From Megalobrama amblycephala (lineage: Eukaryota > Chordata > Actinopteri > Cypriniformes > Xenocyprididae), in contig NC_063052.1 of the NCBI RefSeq assembly GCF_018812025.1, positions 19,055,414-19,119,413 of the forward strand: a stretch of DNA of 64,000 nt, in the 5' to 3' direction. The position numbers and the translations under genes were made by a program. Below, one piece after another: positions 11,262 to 23,140 of the stretch. A model generated the notes under the pieces. The model was not told where the DNA came from, searched no databases, and saw only the letters and a program-made list of their open reading frames with translations. Every line of letters begins with the position of its first letter. The stretch's first letter is position 1.

Positions 11262-12905
11262 TCAGTCTGCTTCCTTACTTGAGGTCTTTGCTGATGGCTT
11301 TACATTCACCCATGTCTTTGAATTACCCTTTTGGACAAAGGAAGTAATGGTGGTCTGATGAGGCTCCTCTTTTATATTCTTTGTTCCAGCAAAGATAGTT
11401 ATTGCTGTGCCTGCATTTTTTACATGCACCCAGTTGTTTTTTTTTTTTTCACAATGGATTTCTTCTCTGCTAGTTTTAGTTCTTTGAACTTTTTGCAGAA
11501 GAAAATCTTGTCTCTTTGTTTCTCTGCTCCACACATGATGCATCCACTTTCTGTAGAAACCTTCTTTGTCATTCTGGTGAAAGCATACCTCTCAGATTTC
11601 CTTTCTGGCCTTTCTGCTTTTTCTGAGATTTTTAGCTGCTCAAACTGTTCAAGAATTTCTTCTTGCTTTAGGAACTTTAGTAGTGCTTCGATGGTGTGAT
11701 GCTATTTGCAGGATCTGTCATGTAGACCGACCATTCTCTTTTCACAAACTCTGGCAACTTGCTCTCAATGGACTTTGTTACAAGTGGGTTATTGATTACA
11801 CCAACATTTCCGAGATCTGTGAAATCTTCCAGGGCTTTTTCCACTGTTTGGATTAATTCTGTAACCCTCCTTGGCTGATTTCCTCTCACAGCAGGAATCC
11901 TGTCTAACTCCTCAACAATTTCCATGGCAATTGTGATTTTATTACCATACCATTTCTCTAACACCCTGAAGATGTCAGCAGCAGTGTTGTAAGAGGATAA
12001 CCTGAGCTCTTTGGCAATCTTGTCATCAATGCTGTCCACCAGCTGAATCTTTTTATCCTCAGACAACCAGGTGGGTTCTCCTTGCCTCTGGAGATTTTCC
12101 CAATCCCTTTTCCAGTGGTAAAAATCCCTCTAATTACCACTAAACTGGAGTAAGATTGTAGGTTTTATTCTTACTACTGGCATGATCTGTTCTGCAGATG
12201 CCGTCACCTCCATTTTTTTTTTTTATCCCAAATTAGTTTCTGATGGTCGTGCATGCTTAGCATCCCTTCGAGCCCACGCAAATTCAAATTTTCTTGCTTC
12301 AAGCTCATTGCTAAACTCTTTCAGCTTCTGTACATGACCCTCTAGCTCTGCTCTTTCAGTTGTTGGAGTCCATCTTTCCCAGTTTAACAAAGCTCCAGTT
12401 GCCTCTTTCACCAGTCTCATCAAGAGTTCCAGTTGCACTTCATAACTTTTGTAGCCAACGGCATTGACAGGTATGGTGACTGTGCGTTCACAGGCTTTCT
12501 CTGCTGCGGAGAAAGCAGCTAACACATTGGTTTGTCAGTCTTTTCCAGAGATTAGCTTGCACTAACACATTAACTTCCTCGAACCTCACGTCATATACCT
12601 CCACAGTTTTCCTAAGGTCAGCTTCTTGCTGTGCTGAAAGCAATACCTCTGCACCATCTTGTTGATGAGCTTCAATCTCAATAACCAAGCCTTGTAATCA
12701 TTATTGGTTTCAAAAATTTTAATTTTCCTCTGCCATTTTGATTGGATATTATTCTCTTAACTTGTGTCAGCAGTACTTTGTCTCTGGACTTTACTGAGCC
12801 GTTGATCTCTTTGTCCACGCTGCTACTCTTGGTTATCGACTGTTGAGTTTTCAGGGAATTTTGCACATCAACATTTGCTTCTAACTCGAATAAAGCATCA
12901 GCCAA
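11262..12905 (-). pseudogene. BEL/Pao gag, fragmented
   Basis: The minus strand encodes gag pieces in several frames: 12905-12678, 12688-12488, 12525-12223, 12066-11677 and 11543-11262. The 12066-11677 piece (containing LEDFTDLGNVGVINNPLVTK and LPEFVKREW) looks like the central BEL/Pao gag region. Near 11540 a CIMCG...FFC stretch may be a degenerate zinc-binding motif. Multiple frameshifts and stops show it is a pseudogene. The first frame opens with TTG where ATG would be expected. Confidence 0.72.
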
Positions 12906-13019
12906 CTACAAGGGACACAGGGGACAACTCCAGAATCACTTTTTAATGCCTTTATTTGGCAGTTTGGCAGGTTAGACAGTAATTTCAGTTTGGCTCAAAG
13001 ATTCAATTAGGTTGATAAA

Positions 13020-13062
13020 CTTAAATGAAAACAACAACAACAAAACAACAACAACAACAAGA
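13020..13062. repeat. (AAC)n low-complexity tract
   Basis: AACAACAAC runs between gag and the 5' LTR of the BEL element, where a primer binding site should be. I found no clear primer binding site. Confidence 0.8.
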
Positions 13063-13212
13063 TATATCATTATTTCTGATGAAATGTAAATATATGCAAA
13101 CAAATACAATTTAAATAAACTTTAGCTCGTGAGATATGCCATTTTGTTGCATTTCTTATGAATGCATGAAAGTTGTGTGTCACTTAAATAATTATAGTAT
13201 AACACAAGTTAC

Positions 13213-13487
13213 TGTTCTCCTTCGTATTGTACATTATAGTAATCAAATAACATAGATTAAAGTGACAATCAGTCCTTTTTATTATTAAAGAGAGATATTA
13301 TCATACCATCAGTGTCCCTGAGATGATGCTTTTCATGTCTTGTGTGTTACTCACAGTTTAACTTTTCAGCACGCATCATCCTCATACAGAATGTGCTTGT
13401 GCATCTAATCTGCGTCATCTCACTGAAACGATCGCATCTCCTACTCTAGTCCTATGTAAAACACGTGTCTTATGTGACAGTGTCACA
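13213..13487 (-). repeat. 5' LTR of BEL/Pao element
   Basis: This is a direct repeat of 8460-8743. On the minus strand it begins TGTGACACTGTCACAT and ends AGAACA. Divergence from the other LTR is obvious by eye, with substitutions every 10-15 bases and several indels. Confidence 0.65.
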
Positions 13488-14942
13488 TTGTTTGTCTTTT
13501 ATCAGCAGTTTCTCAGCATGAGAATGTTCAAATGTAATTTATATTTTCTAAAAATTTAAAAAGTGTTATATCAAACAATACCTACCTTTTCACTCTCCCT
13601 TGCAAAACTATAGCAACTATAGTCTTATGAGTCTTTACTTTTGTGTATTTCAGAAAAAACAACTCTAAACAACTCTACAATAATGCCTTCAGGTTTTGAA
13701 AGGTTAAAGAAATTACATTAAAGCATATTTTAGTTTACCATAAACACTTGTCAGTACATTCGGCAGTACATTTTAACCAAATTTCAAAGACATTAGAAGT
13801 AATTATGAAGCTTAAGTTTAACACATTTGTGCATTAAAGACTTTGTGCTCAGATTTTGAGATTCTGTATGTGATTGTCTTTTTAGTATCAACAGCATTTT
13901 GCAGCAACAAAATTAACAAAATTCATTCATTTTCAGTGAAAGTGATTTCCAGCAACATGGACAGCAACCATTGGCAATGTGATGTGACAAAATTGAGAAA
14001 AGTTTCACTTTATGTAAATGAGTAGTGACATGATACACTAACTACCAATAGGAGTGAAGACAGGTGTGTGTTATATGTGTACACATTTTGCATGCTGGTA
14101 CATCAAAGCAGATGATGTGACGAGACAGTAAAAGGAGGAAGAACACATCCTTGGTGGAATGCATCCATTTTGAAAAACATCAAGGGAAACTTTCTTTTTC
14201 TTTTCCTTTTGCTTGGATACAGCAGGTATAAAAGTGCCAGAGAATCCAGGAAGGCAGAGAACCATATGAAATGAGAAAAGATCAAAAGACAAAGCTGAAA
14301 TGCCTCAACCCTGACAGAGAGTAGGAGGACTATGAGGGTGGGAGGAGAGAGAGGTAACTGATGAAGATCCTGTTGTAAAAATCATTTTCAAGAAATATGC
14401 ACTAATCCTGGAGGAGTTATAACACCCAGATGAATGGTAGCCTAAAACAGTAACTATGTTGGTTTCTGTGGCCAAGATGAAAGTTTTTGTGATGTGTGAG
14501 TATGTGTATGTTTTGACCATTTCATTTAATAAGGAAAGGGGACAAAGTCCCTACACTGTGGGGACAAGAAGTGAATTAATGCCATACAGAAGACGAGGTG
14601 ATCTGACCAATCAAATGAAAGGGGCGTTTCAGTGACGCTCACATGTGGGAAATATTGAAGCAATAAATCAATTTGTAAACCGCAAACCAAAAAATATCAA
14701 TCCAAAATAAATCAATTAAAAAAAAAGCAAAAAAAAAAAGCAGTCTTTCCCTTTTTTGTTATTCTTTTCCAGACACGAAATGAAGTCATCAAAATGTTCA
14801 CAGACGTGTAGTGAAAGGAAAGTTCCCAGCCTCATTGGAAAAATGTGTATACATTTTTGCAAAATGATATTACATTGCTTCTGTGTTTTGCAATGTTTTC
14901 AAAGTGAAATATCTAGTGAGCTGGTGATGAAACTGAGACAGA

Positions 14943-15005
<63 letters not shown>

Positions 15006-15403
15006 TTTATTATCTCAAAGTGACTGCACCCATTGACTTTCATTATATGAATCACCAAGGACCATAGTTTCAGCTAAAAATCTTTTTACTCTTCTATTGA
15101 AGAAAAACAAATTCACCTCCATCTTGGATGGCCTGAGGGTGAATAAATTAACAGCATTTTTTTTTTTTTTTTTTTTTTCAAGTCATGAATTTGCTGTTTT
15201 GAGGTCATAACATAGTATTGTGCAAGAAACTGTGCCAAAGTAAGTATTTATCAGTTTGTTATATTTGTTATCATAATTTGTTTGAAAAGGCAGAGACTTG
15301 TTTTTCCAATGAGCCTATGTTGCATCCTCCACCATTGTTAACTGACTCTAAAGTTGTTAAATAATTTTGTCTTTATTTTCAGTGACGCAGGCTGAAATTT
15401 AAA
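13488..15403. other. Non-coding interval with TA and poly-T tracts
   Basis: No coding or element structure was recognised. A (TA)n tract lies at 14944-14988, directly followed by poly-T to about 15009; another poly-T run is at 15161-15178. The ORF spanning the TA tract is a chance translation of simple repeat. Confidence 0.7.
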
Positions 15404-15890
15404 GGGTTAGTTCACCAAAAATGAAAATTCTGTCATTTATTACTCACCCTCATGTCGTTCCACACCCGTAAGACCTTTGTTAATCTTCGGAACACAAATT
15501 AAGATATTTTTGTTGAAATCCGATGGCTCCGTGAGGCCTGCATAGCCACCAATGACATTTCCTCGCTTCATAAAGGTACTAAAAACATATTTAAATCAGT
15601 TCATGTGAGTATAGTGGTTCAATATTAATATTATAAATTGAGGAGAATATTTTTGGTGTGCCAAAAAAACAAAATAACGACTTATATAGTGATGGCTACT
15701 TTCAAAACACTGCTTCAGGAAGCTTCGGAGCATTATGAATCAGCGTGTCGAATCAGCGGTTCGGAGTGCCAAATCACGTGATTTCAGCAGTTTGGTGGTT
15801 TGACACATGATCCGAATCATTATTTGATACGCTGATTCATAATGCTCAGAAGCGTCCTGAAGCAGTGTTTTGAAATCAGCCATCACCTAT
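15398..15890. repeat. Cyprinid-type MITE with an internal foldback
   Basis: The left end AAAGGGTTAGTTCACCAAAA and the following TACTCACCCTCATGTCGTTC resemble one of the most abundant non-coding repeats of cyprinids. The right part holds a large inverted repeat: arm 15690-15750 (CAAAACACTGCTTCAGGAAG) mirrors arm 15828-15886 (TCCTGAAGCAGTGTTTTG), with a ~77-bp loop. A truncated reverse copy of the left end lies at 35479-35577. Confidence 0.75.
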
Positions 15891-18111
15891 ATGTCCATAC
15901 CTGTGCAACACATAAGTATTACAAGGATCTTTTAATAGTCCTTCTTCAAATCTCAGCCAGTTTAATCTTAATCGGTCATAAAAGCCCCAACAAGGGGAGG
16001 TGTGTGTCACCCGGAAATACAACATCCTCATTGGCCCCCATCATTCCTAAGAGGTTGGCTTTGACCAGAGGTTAAAAGTCAGTGGATAGTGCCACTCCCG
16101 CTCTTTCTCCTTGCTCCTGAACGACCGAACGGACTGTCCTTGCGGCCGGCCTAGGCGAGGCCTGCAAGGCCTGTAGGCCTCGGCCTACAAACGAGCCATG
16201 TGCTCCTCATCCAACATGGAAAAGACTGATAAAAACTCCGGACTGAATCCTTAAGACCTCTCCTCAGATGGCAGAGCCGATGCTCCTCAGCCTAAGGGCA
16301 TCTTGCAAGTATCGTACATTTTAACACTAAATAGTGATTTAGTATTAATTTGTAAGACTTACCTTTGCTATTGCTGAAGAAACTGATGATTCCTTTCCAG
16401 ATTGTCTTTGACATTTCATGTAGCTCTAGTAACAGCATCTCTTCCGGTTCAACTCTATCATTACTCATTCTGACTTGCGTGTGTGTGACCCTTTATGTAT
16501 GTTATGTTATGTGTTTGTTAGTTTAGTTATGTGTTTGTGAGTTAGTTAATAAAGATTGTGCACAATACACGTTTGGTTCTGACTCCGTCTGCTAATGAAT
16601 TGCCTCTTAAGTGATAGATCCGGACTACGCGCTCTGAGTAGTACAGTACAATAAGAAATATTATTTTTCCATAACTTGGAAATTGACATTTCTTAGAATT
16701 AATAAACAATCAACACTGAGCGTTCACTGGACGAACAGGTTAACTGATTGTAATGTTTATTTTAATGTAGCTACGTCCAGTTAATCTGATTTACGGATTT
16801 GCATATTCATAATTAATCATAATTAATAATCATAATGAGTTATGAATAATTATTAATATTTCCCCTTTGAGTTAATTTTCACTACAACACACTTCACTCG
16901 CTGTCAGGTCTTGTCTATGGATAAGCACCAATTCATTGTCTACGCCGATGTCAAGCTCCACGACCCTCTTACCTGTGATCAACCTTACCTTGTGTTTCCA
17001 AATCATCTTACCTGTGCTCTACTCACCTGTTGTTCCCACCATTAGTCCTGGTTCTCATCAGGCCCTGCTCTCCGTCGTCCCCATGCTTGTCAGTTACTGG
17101 ATCTCCTGGAAAGGAAACAAAGACTGCATCATTCACAGATAAGCTGTACCAAGACATTTCATATCCAAACCCATTTACCTGGACTGCTTTCTCTGCTGTG
17201 TTGTTGTTTTGTCTCCATTCAATAAACCTGCTGTTGTTTATATCACTTACCTCTGTGTTCCTTGTCCATCTGCTGACAAGTGTATGTTGCACAGTAACAT
17301 AGCACATGGTTTAGCCTCGTAGGCTAATCAGATCAAAATCACTTAATATGACAAAATAGTTGACACAACTCACCAAGATACGCAGGAAACCTGATTAATG
17401 AAACTGATGAACAATCAATGCAGTTCCACTGTGATTTTTCTGTAATATATATAAACTTTTTCCAATCAGCAGTAAGATGTGCTCTCAGTCTCTCTACCTG
17501 GTGCGATCTGTTTTGTACATGGATCGGCACTAAGCCGATTCAACCAATGGACAATGCAGCAAGGCAGAACAAAGCTAATGGTTGCCCGTTCAGTGATGGT
17601 AAACTTGCAATTTTCTTCCAAGTTGATACAAAGAATTTGCAGTCTGACTCTGTTGGGAGAGTCCTCTCTCCCGGGTGGAGAGTGAAGACATAGCGGGCTG
17701 TGGTCAAAGCCTGTCTGCGCCCATGGGCCCCGATAGGGTCCCACATACACATCAACCAGAACAAGCAGCAGTAGAAGGAAGAAGAAAGGGAGCACTGTGA
17801 AGTTGCCATTTAACTCTGTGTGGAGGTTGCAACTCCAAGGGGTCAGTGAGCCAATGGTCACTTAAGCTTTCGGAAGGAAAGTTTACAACCCTTTGTCCTT
17901 CATTTGCATATGTAATTTGATTGGGTGTTCAAGAGAAGAACCTTCAAGATTCTTATAATACTAATGTGTTGGAGAGTTAGAAAAATTTTATATAAATTAA
18001 CAAATGGAAAATGACAGTTGGAGTCTATAGATACCAAACATGCTATCCATGTGATCTTAGTTAATGGCACTAAACAGCGAGAAAACTCTCTCTCTCTCGA
18101 GAGAGAGAGAG
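15891..18111. other. Unassigned interval with LTR-like features
   Basis: No coding sequence was recognised. 16070-16900 has some LTR-like traits: a GC-rich block with GGCCGGCC, a promoter-like C/T-rich stretch, AATAAAG near 16548 and an AT-rich tail. 16930-17300 has a C/T-rich stretch followed by CAATAAACCTGC near 17218. No flanking duplication or paired terminus was found, so neither is called as an element. Confidence 0.4.
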
Positions 18112-18320
18112 AGACTGACTGGCTGACAGTGCGTGTCCGTTGGCGTGGAGCAAGCGGGTAAGAGCAAGTGTTTTCGGTTCACTCCTATGGAAGTTGAGCC
18201 TTATGCTCATGTGTAAGTGAAGTGTGATGCTCAACTTCCACAGGCATGAATCTAAAAATGCTCCGGTCGCTTGCTCTGCTCCAGTGGACACGCACACGCA
18301 GCCTGACTGACTGAGCATGT
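18088..18320. repeat. Foldback repeat with CT/GA palindrome
   Basis: The segment opens with CTCTCTCTCTCGAGAGAGAG, a perfect palindromic core. Arm 18112-18197 (GACTGACTGGCTG, GCGTGTCC, GAGCAAGCG, GGAAGTTGAG) mirrors arm 18222-18312 (CTCAACTTCC, CGCTTGCTC, GGACACGC, TGACTGACT) around a ~25-bp spacer. It is probably a foldback MITE. No transposase or clear duplication is seen. Confidence 0.65.
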
Positions 18321-18545
18321 CCTAAGGTTCCTTTCCATGTTTGAGGGTACTGTACACCCCAATGACTGGCATCAGCGGTGGTTAATGCATTAATCTCTAT
18401 AAAGTGAAGCTTACCCCAGCGACAGCATTTACCCCATACGTCACTGGATCTGCTGGCAATTCCAGATAGCTCTACCCTCGCACCATAGTATGTGACAGGA
18501 AGAGATGAGTCGTTTTAAAGGGGGAGGGGAGATTAAGGTTTTTGA

Positions 18546-20044
18546 TTAACTCCCTCGGGTCGGCGGTCACGCTGGCGTGATCACCGCGTTTTTTTTCTAA
18601 CTAGTGTGAAAGAGACTCAAAATACTCCGTCAATGTTGCACATACAATTAAGAGCTATACACCATTTTAATCTGTGGAATATCTTCTTTTATTTGTGTAC
18701 ACTCAGAGTAAAAACAAAATGTTGTGCTTTTGTAAAATAAAGAAAACTAACATGAAGCGTGATCTCTCGTCTCCCTCTGAACGAACTCCAATCTGATAGT
18801 TCTCAGAAAATGAACTGTAATTTATGAATACTAATGACCAAAAAAATGACACATATGTCTTAAGAAATGTTGAAATGTCAGGTTTTAAATTGTAAAAGTC
18901 AAATCGAAAACAAACCTTCTGTGTTTATGTAATCTGTATGAAAAGAGAGCCATGTCAGAAGTCCTTGATTCAGCTCATTATCCACTAATGCGGCCACGCC
19001 CACGGAGCCAGCGCTATTCAGAGGCAAATTCAGTCAATACATTCATCATCTCAATCGTGTATTTATTGTCTTGAAAAGTGTTTTGAATAGCCATAGTTAG
19101 CGATCTCTATCCTCTGTTAGTTCAGTTATTTCCTGGATTGCCTATTATTTCCTGGATTGACTAAAAGTGCACAGAGCGCCCTCCGGCTGCCAGTATGAAT
19201 TAAAACACAGTATCCAGCGTTCATAGTGATAACAATAAATATTGAATAGATATTACTCCTCTGTATAGAAAATTGACATAAACATGAGAATCCATCAATA
19301 TTTCTCCAAATGTGCATGCTTTTTAAGCTAAAAGCCTATATGAAATGCCATAGAGGTAACATAACTGTTCAGACACTTTGTATCATAGAAATGCATTATA
19401 TTTTTAATAATAGAATACCATTATTTTAAATTGTAATAATATTTCAGAGTATTGCTGTTTTTTCTATATGTTTGATTTACATTATGATGAGCTGAGACAT
19501 GATCAACAGGGTTTTTTCACAGCCTACTTGACTGAAAGAGCTCATTATTATGCAGGTCATTAGAGCTCTTTATCTGATTCTTTTGTCTTCTCAGGTGAGA
19601 ATCATCCATTATACGTGATTATTCACGCCTCCACGCATACTGTTTCTTGACCAAAGATGTTTTAGAAAATTTAAATCTCTCTATTGTTTTATATGAAGGA
19701 GTAGGAATGATAATTTTTACATAATTTTGAAGCAAAAACTCTACTCTACAACCTCAAATACCCAGAAGTCTTGTGAACACAGATTTAATATATATTTTTT
19801 GGCTTTATTTCAGTGACTTAAGTTTTTTGTTTTTTCAATAACCACGCATAAACGTTATTCCTTCAAAAACACAAACATGTACCTACATGTTCCTTACATA
19901 TTATTGTAGCCTAGTTTGTGCTGAATACAGTGTAATGACACTTTTTTCATTAATATTTTTATGAACAACTGAAAAAAACACAAATGTCAGGCCATGTCAA
20001 AACTTCTCCAGGCCCCAAATCAGCCTCAGACCCCTTAGGGTTAA
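18546..20044. mobile_element. TTAA-bounded non-autonomous element, copy 1
   Basis: 1,499 bp with TTAA at both edges. The right edge reads GCCTCAGACCCCTTAGGGTTAA, the mirror of the TTAACCCTCTGG...CTGAGG start of copies 2 and 3. The left edge has a subterminal palindrome, GGTCACGCTGGCGTGATCACC, then AGTGTGAAAGAGACTC. No ORF has coding character. TTAA targets and CCC-type ends suggest the piggyBac superfamily, but no transposase supports this. Related copies lie at 32548-34418, 46327-47680 and 63817 to the window end. Confidence 0.75.
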
Positions 20045-20264
20045 AGATTAAAGATTTTGATTAAAGAGCTAAGTGGTTAGAAAAGGGGAAAAAGAACACA
20101 AGCTATTTTTTCACTAGAAAAACTAAATTATAAAAGACAAATTATCTCCTCTCTTAAAATTGATGTGCACTTTAAATCCAAAATTGATTACAAATTATGT
20201 GGAATCTTTTTACTCTTAGTTATATGAATCTGCATTTGAAATGGATAAATAATCTAGCCACAGG
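20045..20264. other. Short non-coding gap
   Basis: AT-rich sequence between the TTAA element and the LINE; nothing recognised. Confidence 0.6.
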
Positions 20265-20434
20265 AGGTCACACGCCAGTGTACCTTTTGTGCCGGTCCCA
20301 AGCCCGGATAAATAGAGAGGGTTGTGTCAGGAAGGGCATCCGACGTAAAACTTTTGCTAAATTCATTATGCGAATCACGAATATGACTTCCATACCGGAT
20401 CGGTCGGGGCCCGGGTTAACAACGACCAAAATCG

Positions 20435-21487
20435 GTGCGGTTGACCTACAGGGCACTGGTGGAAATTGTGCTACTGTTGGTCGAAGAAGGAGAGGAGGAA
20501 GGTGTGTTAGAGGAGGAAGGTGTGTCCGTAGGCAGAGAGAGGAGGAAAAGCAGGAGTTTAGGACTGAAAGTAGGGACTTTGAATGTTGGTATGATGACAG
20601 GTAAAGGCAGAGAGCTGGTAGATATGATGCAGAGGAGAAAAGTCGACATTCTGTGTGTCCAGGAAACCAGGTGGAAAGGGAGCAAGGCTAGATGCATTGG
20701 AGCAGGGTTTTATCATGGTGTGGACAGGAAGAAAAATGGAGTAGGAGTGATCCTGAAGGAGGAGTTTGTGAAGAATGTTCTGGAGGTAAAGAGAGTGTCA
20801 GATAGGTTGATGAGTCTGAAGTTGGAAATTGAAGGTGTGATGTTGAATTATTAGTGCCTATGCTCCACAAGTTGTAAGCAAGAGGAGAAAGACTCTGGAA
20901 GTTTCTGGAGCGAGTTGGAGGAAGTGATGCAGACTGTTCCCAGAGGTGAGAGAGTGGTGAATGGGGCAGACTTTAATGGACATGTTGGTGAAGGGAATAG
21001 TGGGGATGAGGAAGTGATGGGCAGGTTTGGTCTTCAGGAAAGGAACCCAGAAGGACAGAGGTTGGTAGACTTTGCTAAAAGTATGGAGATGGCTGTGGTG
21101 AACACATACTTTCAGAAGAGGCAGGAACACAGGGTGACAAAGAGTGGTGGTAGGAGCACACAGGTGGACTATATCTTATGTAGACGCTGTAATCTGATGG
21201 AGATTAGCGATTGTAAAGTAGTGGTAGGTGAGAGTGTAGCTAGACAGCATAGGATGGTGGTGTGTAAGATAACTCTGGTGGTGAGGAAGATGAAGAGAGC
21301 AAAGGCAATGCAGAAGACAAAGTGGTGGAAGTTGAAAAAGGAAGAGTGCTGTGTGGTTTTCATGGAAGAGTTGAGACAAGTTTTAGGTGGTCAGGAGGTG
21401 CTTCCAGATGACTGGACTACTTCAGCCAAAGTGATCAGGGAGACAGGTAGGAAGGTGCTAGGTGTGTCATCTGAAAGGAGGAAATGA
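20435..21487 (+). pseudogene. RTE-type LINE apurinic endonuclease domain
   Basis: The frame 20435-20854 gives VGTLNVGMMTGKGRE then CVQETRWKG, which carries the catalytic Glu. The protein resumes at 20915 in the same frame, with GADFNGHVG (Asp/Asn pair), VDYILCRR and a final QHRMVV containing the conserved His. Between them (20852-20914) the expected SAYAPQ segment is in another frame, so at least two compensating indels are present. An in-frame TGA at 21485-21487 ends the stretch. The endonuclease would nick target DNA in an active element. Confidence 0.83.
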
Positions 21488-21568
21488 GGGAGTCCAGGAG
21501 AGTATCCAGAGGAAGCTAGGAAGAAGTGGGGCAGTGAGAGGACGGAGGAAAGTAAACAGGAATATAGG

Positions 21569-22753
21569 GTGATGCAGCGTGAGGTTAAGATAGAGGTGGC
21601 AAAGGCCAAACAGAAAGCTTATGGGGACATGTATGGAAGGTTAGATAGTAAGGAAGGTGAGAGGGATTTGTATCGGTTGGCGAGGCAGAGGGATAGAGAT
21701 GGAAAGGAGCAGCAGGTTAGAGTGATTAAAGATAGAAATGGAAATGTGTTGACAGGTGACAGGAGGTTGAGGGAAAGATGGAAGGAGTACTTTGAGGAAC
21801 TGATGAATGAGGAAAATGACAGGGAGAAAAGAGTAGTAGAGGCAAATATTGTTGAGCAGGAAATAGAAAGGATTAGCAAGGGTGAAGTTAGGAGAGCTTT
21901 GAAGAGGATGAAGAGAGGAAAGGCAGTTGGTCTTGATGACATACCAGTGGAGGTATGGAAGTGTCTAGGAGAGATGGCAGTAGAGTTTTAAACTAGGTTG
22001 TTCAACGAGGTCTTAGAGAGTGAGAGGATGCCTGGGGAATGGAGGAGAAGTGTTTTGTTGTCAGTGGTGATGGACAGGCTGACAGATGAGGTCAGACAGG
22101 AATCATCATGGACTATGATGTTTGCGGATGACATTGTGATCTGTAGTAAGAACAGGGAGCAGATGGAGGAAAGTCTAGAGAGGTGGAGGTTTGCTCTGGA
22201 GAGAAGAGGAATGAAGGTTAGTCGCAGCAAGACGGAATACATGTGTGTGAATGAGAGGGTACCAAGTGGAACAGTGAGGTTACAGGGAGAAGAGGTAAAG
22301 AAGGTGCAGGATTTTAAGTACTTTGGGTCAACAGTCCAGAGCAATGGGGAGTGTGGAAAAGAGGTGAAGAAGCGTGTGCAGGCAGGTTGGAATGGGTGGA
22401 GAAAAGTGTCAGGTCTGTTGTGTGATAGAGTACCAGCAAGAATTAAAGGAAAGGTGTACAGGACAGCAGTGAGACCAGCGATATTGTATGGTTTGAAGAC
22501 AGTTGCATTGAGGAAAAGACAGGAGGAAGACATAGAGGTAGCAGAGCTGAAGATGTTGAGGTTCTCTTTGGGAGTGACAAGGATGGATAGGATCAGGAAT
22601 GAGTACATCAGAGGGACAGCACATGTCAGATGTTTTGGAGACAAAGTCAGAGAGGCCAGGTTGAGATGGTTTGGACATGTTCAGAGGAGGGAGAGTGAAT
22701 ATATCGGTAAAAGGATGCTGAGGTTAGAGCCGCCAAGCAGGAGGTCGAGATGA
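21569..22753 (+). pseudogene. RTE-type LINE reverse transcriptase, core deleted in frame
   Basis: This continues the same frame as the endonuclease. An in-frame TAA lies at 21989-21991. At about 22058-22062 the RT sequence jumps from WRRSVLL to SVVMDRLTDEV. The intervening part of the palm, including the first catalytic Asp motif, is absent, yet the frame is kept. Family knowledge suggests more than 150 residues are missing. The second motif FADD is present (MMFADDIVICS, 22119-22151). The thumb and C-terminal region run on to 22753. Confidence 0.83.
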
Positions 22754-22819
22754 AGACCAAAGAGGAGGTAAGGAAGCAAGAGATGGTTACAGCTATTTGT
22801 TCAATGGAGGAAAAAATAA

Positions 22820-23140
22820 ATAAATAAATTGCCAGCACAGATGGTCTTTCAGTTGAATTTTATCTCTGCTTTTGTGATATTATTAAAAACCCTTTATTTG
22901 AAATGTATAAGGAATGTACTGAATCAAATGAATTATCGACTTCTGGGGTTAATAACCCTACTGCCTAAACCAGATAAAGATCATTTTATTTTGGATAACT
23001 GGCGTCCTATAAGATTATTAAACATAGATTATAAACTGTTATCTCATGTTTATGCAGTTCGTTTGCAAAAAGGTTTAGGACTTGCTGACACATAAGTTGG
23101 AACATTAGACTGATTTTGGATTTGTTAGACTATTCAAATT
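22820..23140 (+). pseudogene. L1/Tx1-like LINE reverse transcriptase fragment
   Basis: Plus-strand frames contain GLITLLPKPDKDHF and DNWRPIRLLNIDYKLL, the signature start of the RT domain in vertebrate L1-like elements (usually ITLIPK..KD..L..NWRPI.LLN.D.K). The preceding stretch, FYLCF.DIIKNPLFEMYKEC in another frame, fits the segment upstream. Coding similarity ends near 23140. The fragment abuts the A/T-rich tail of the RTE-type LINE. Confidence 0.78.

Larger units (their letters stand above)
8460..13487 (-). mobile_element. Old BEL/Pao LTR retrotransposon, internally deleted
   Basis: Read on the minus strand: 5' LTR (13487-13213), gag (about 12905-11270), start of pol with a protease (about 11150-10935), a replaced middle, pol C-terminus (about 9175-8870), purine-rich tract, 3' LTR (8743-8460). 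The gag and protease segments match the BEL/Pao type (protease LIDLASDTNYITH). The pol end is also BEL-like (VGDVVWLAD and HRDVRRLVVLIP). The LTR pair differs by many substitutions and small indels, so the insertion is old. RT, RNase H and most of integrase are gone. No target duplication is visible. Confidence 0.72.
20265..22830 (+). mobile_element. RTE-type LINE, degenerate and internally deleted
   Basis: The 5' region contains GCCGGTCCCAAGCCCGGATA, AGGAAGGGCATCCGACGTAA and CATACCGGATCGGTCGGG, which I recognise as the 5' UTR of a fish non-LTR retrotransposon of RTE type. Endonuclease and reverse transcriptase follow in one main frame with several stops. The 3' end is an ATAAATAAATAAAT run at 22816-22829, a typical RTE tail. 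Full-length fish copies have a longer C-terminal ORF than this one, so the 3' end is probably also shortened. Confidence 0.85.

Noticed and set aside
14756..15067. 103-residue ORF with a Tyr-Ile repeat
   Set aside because: It is a translation of the TA microsatellite and poly-T; no domain.
16070..16900. Solo LTR
   Set aside because: It has an LTR-like layout, but no flanking duplication or paired end could be found.
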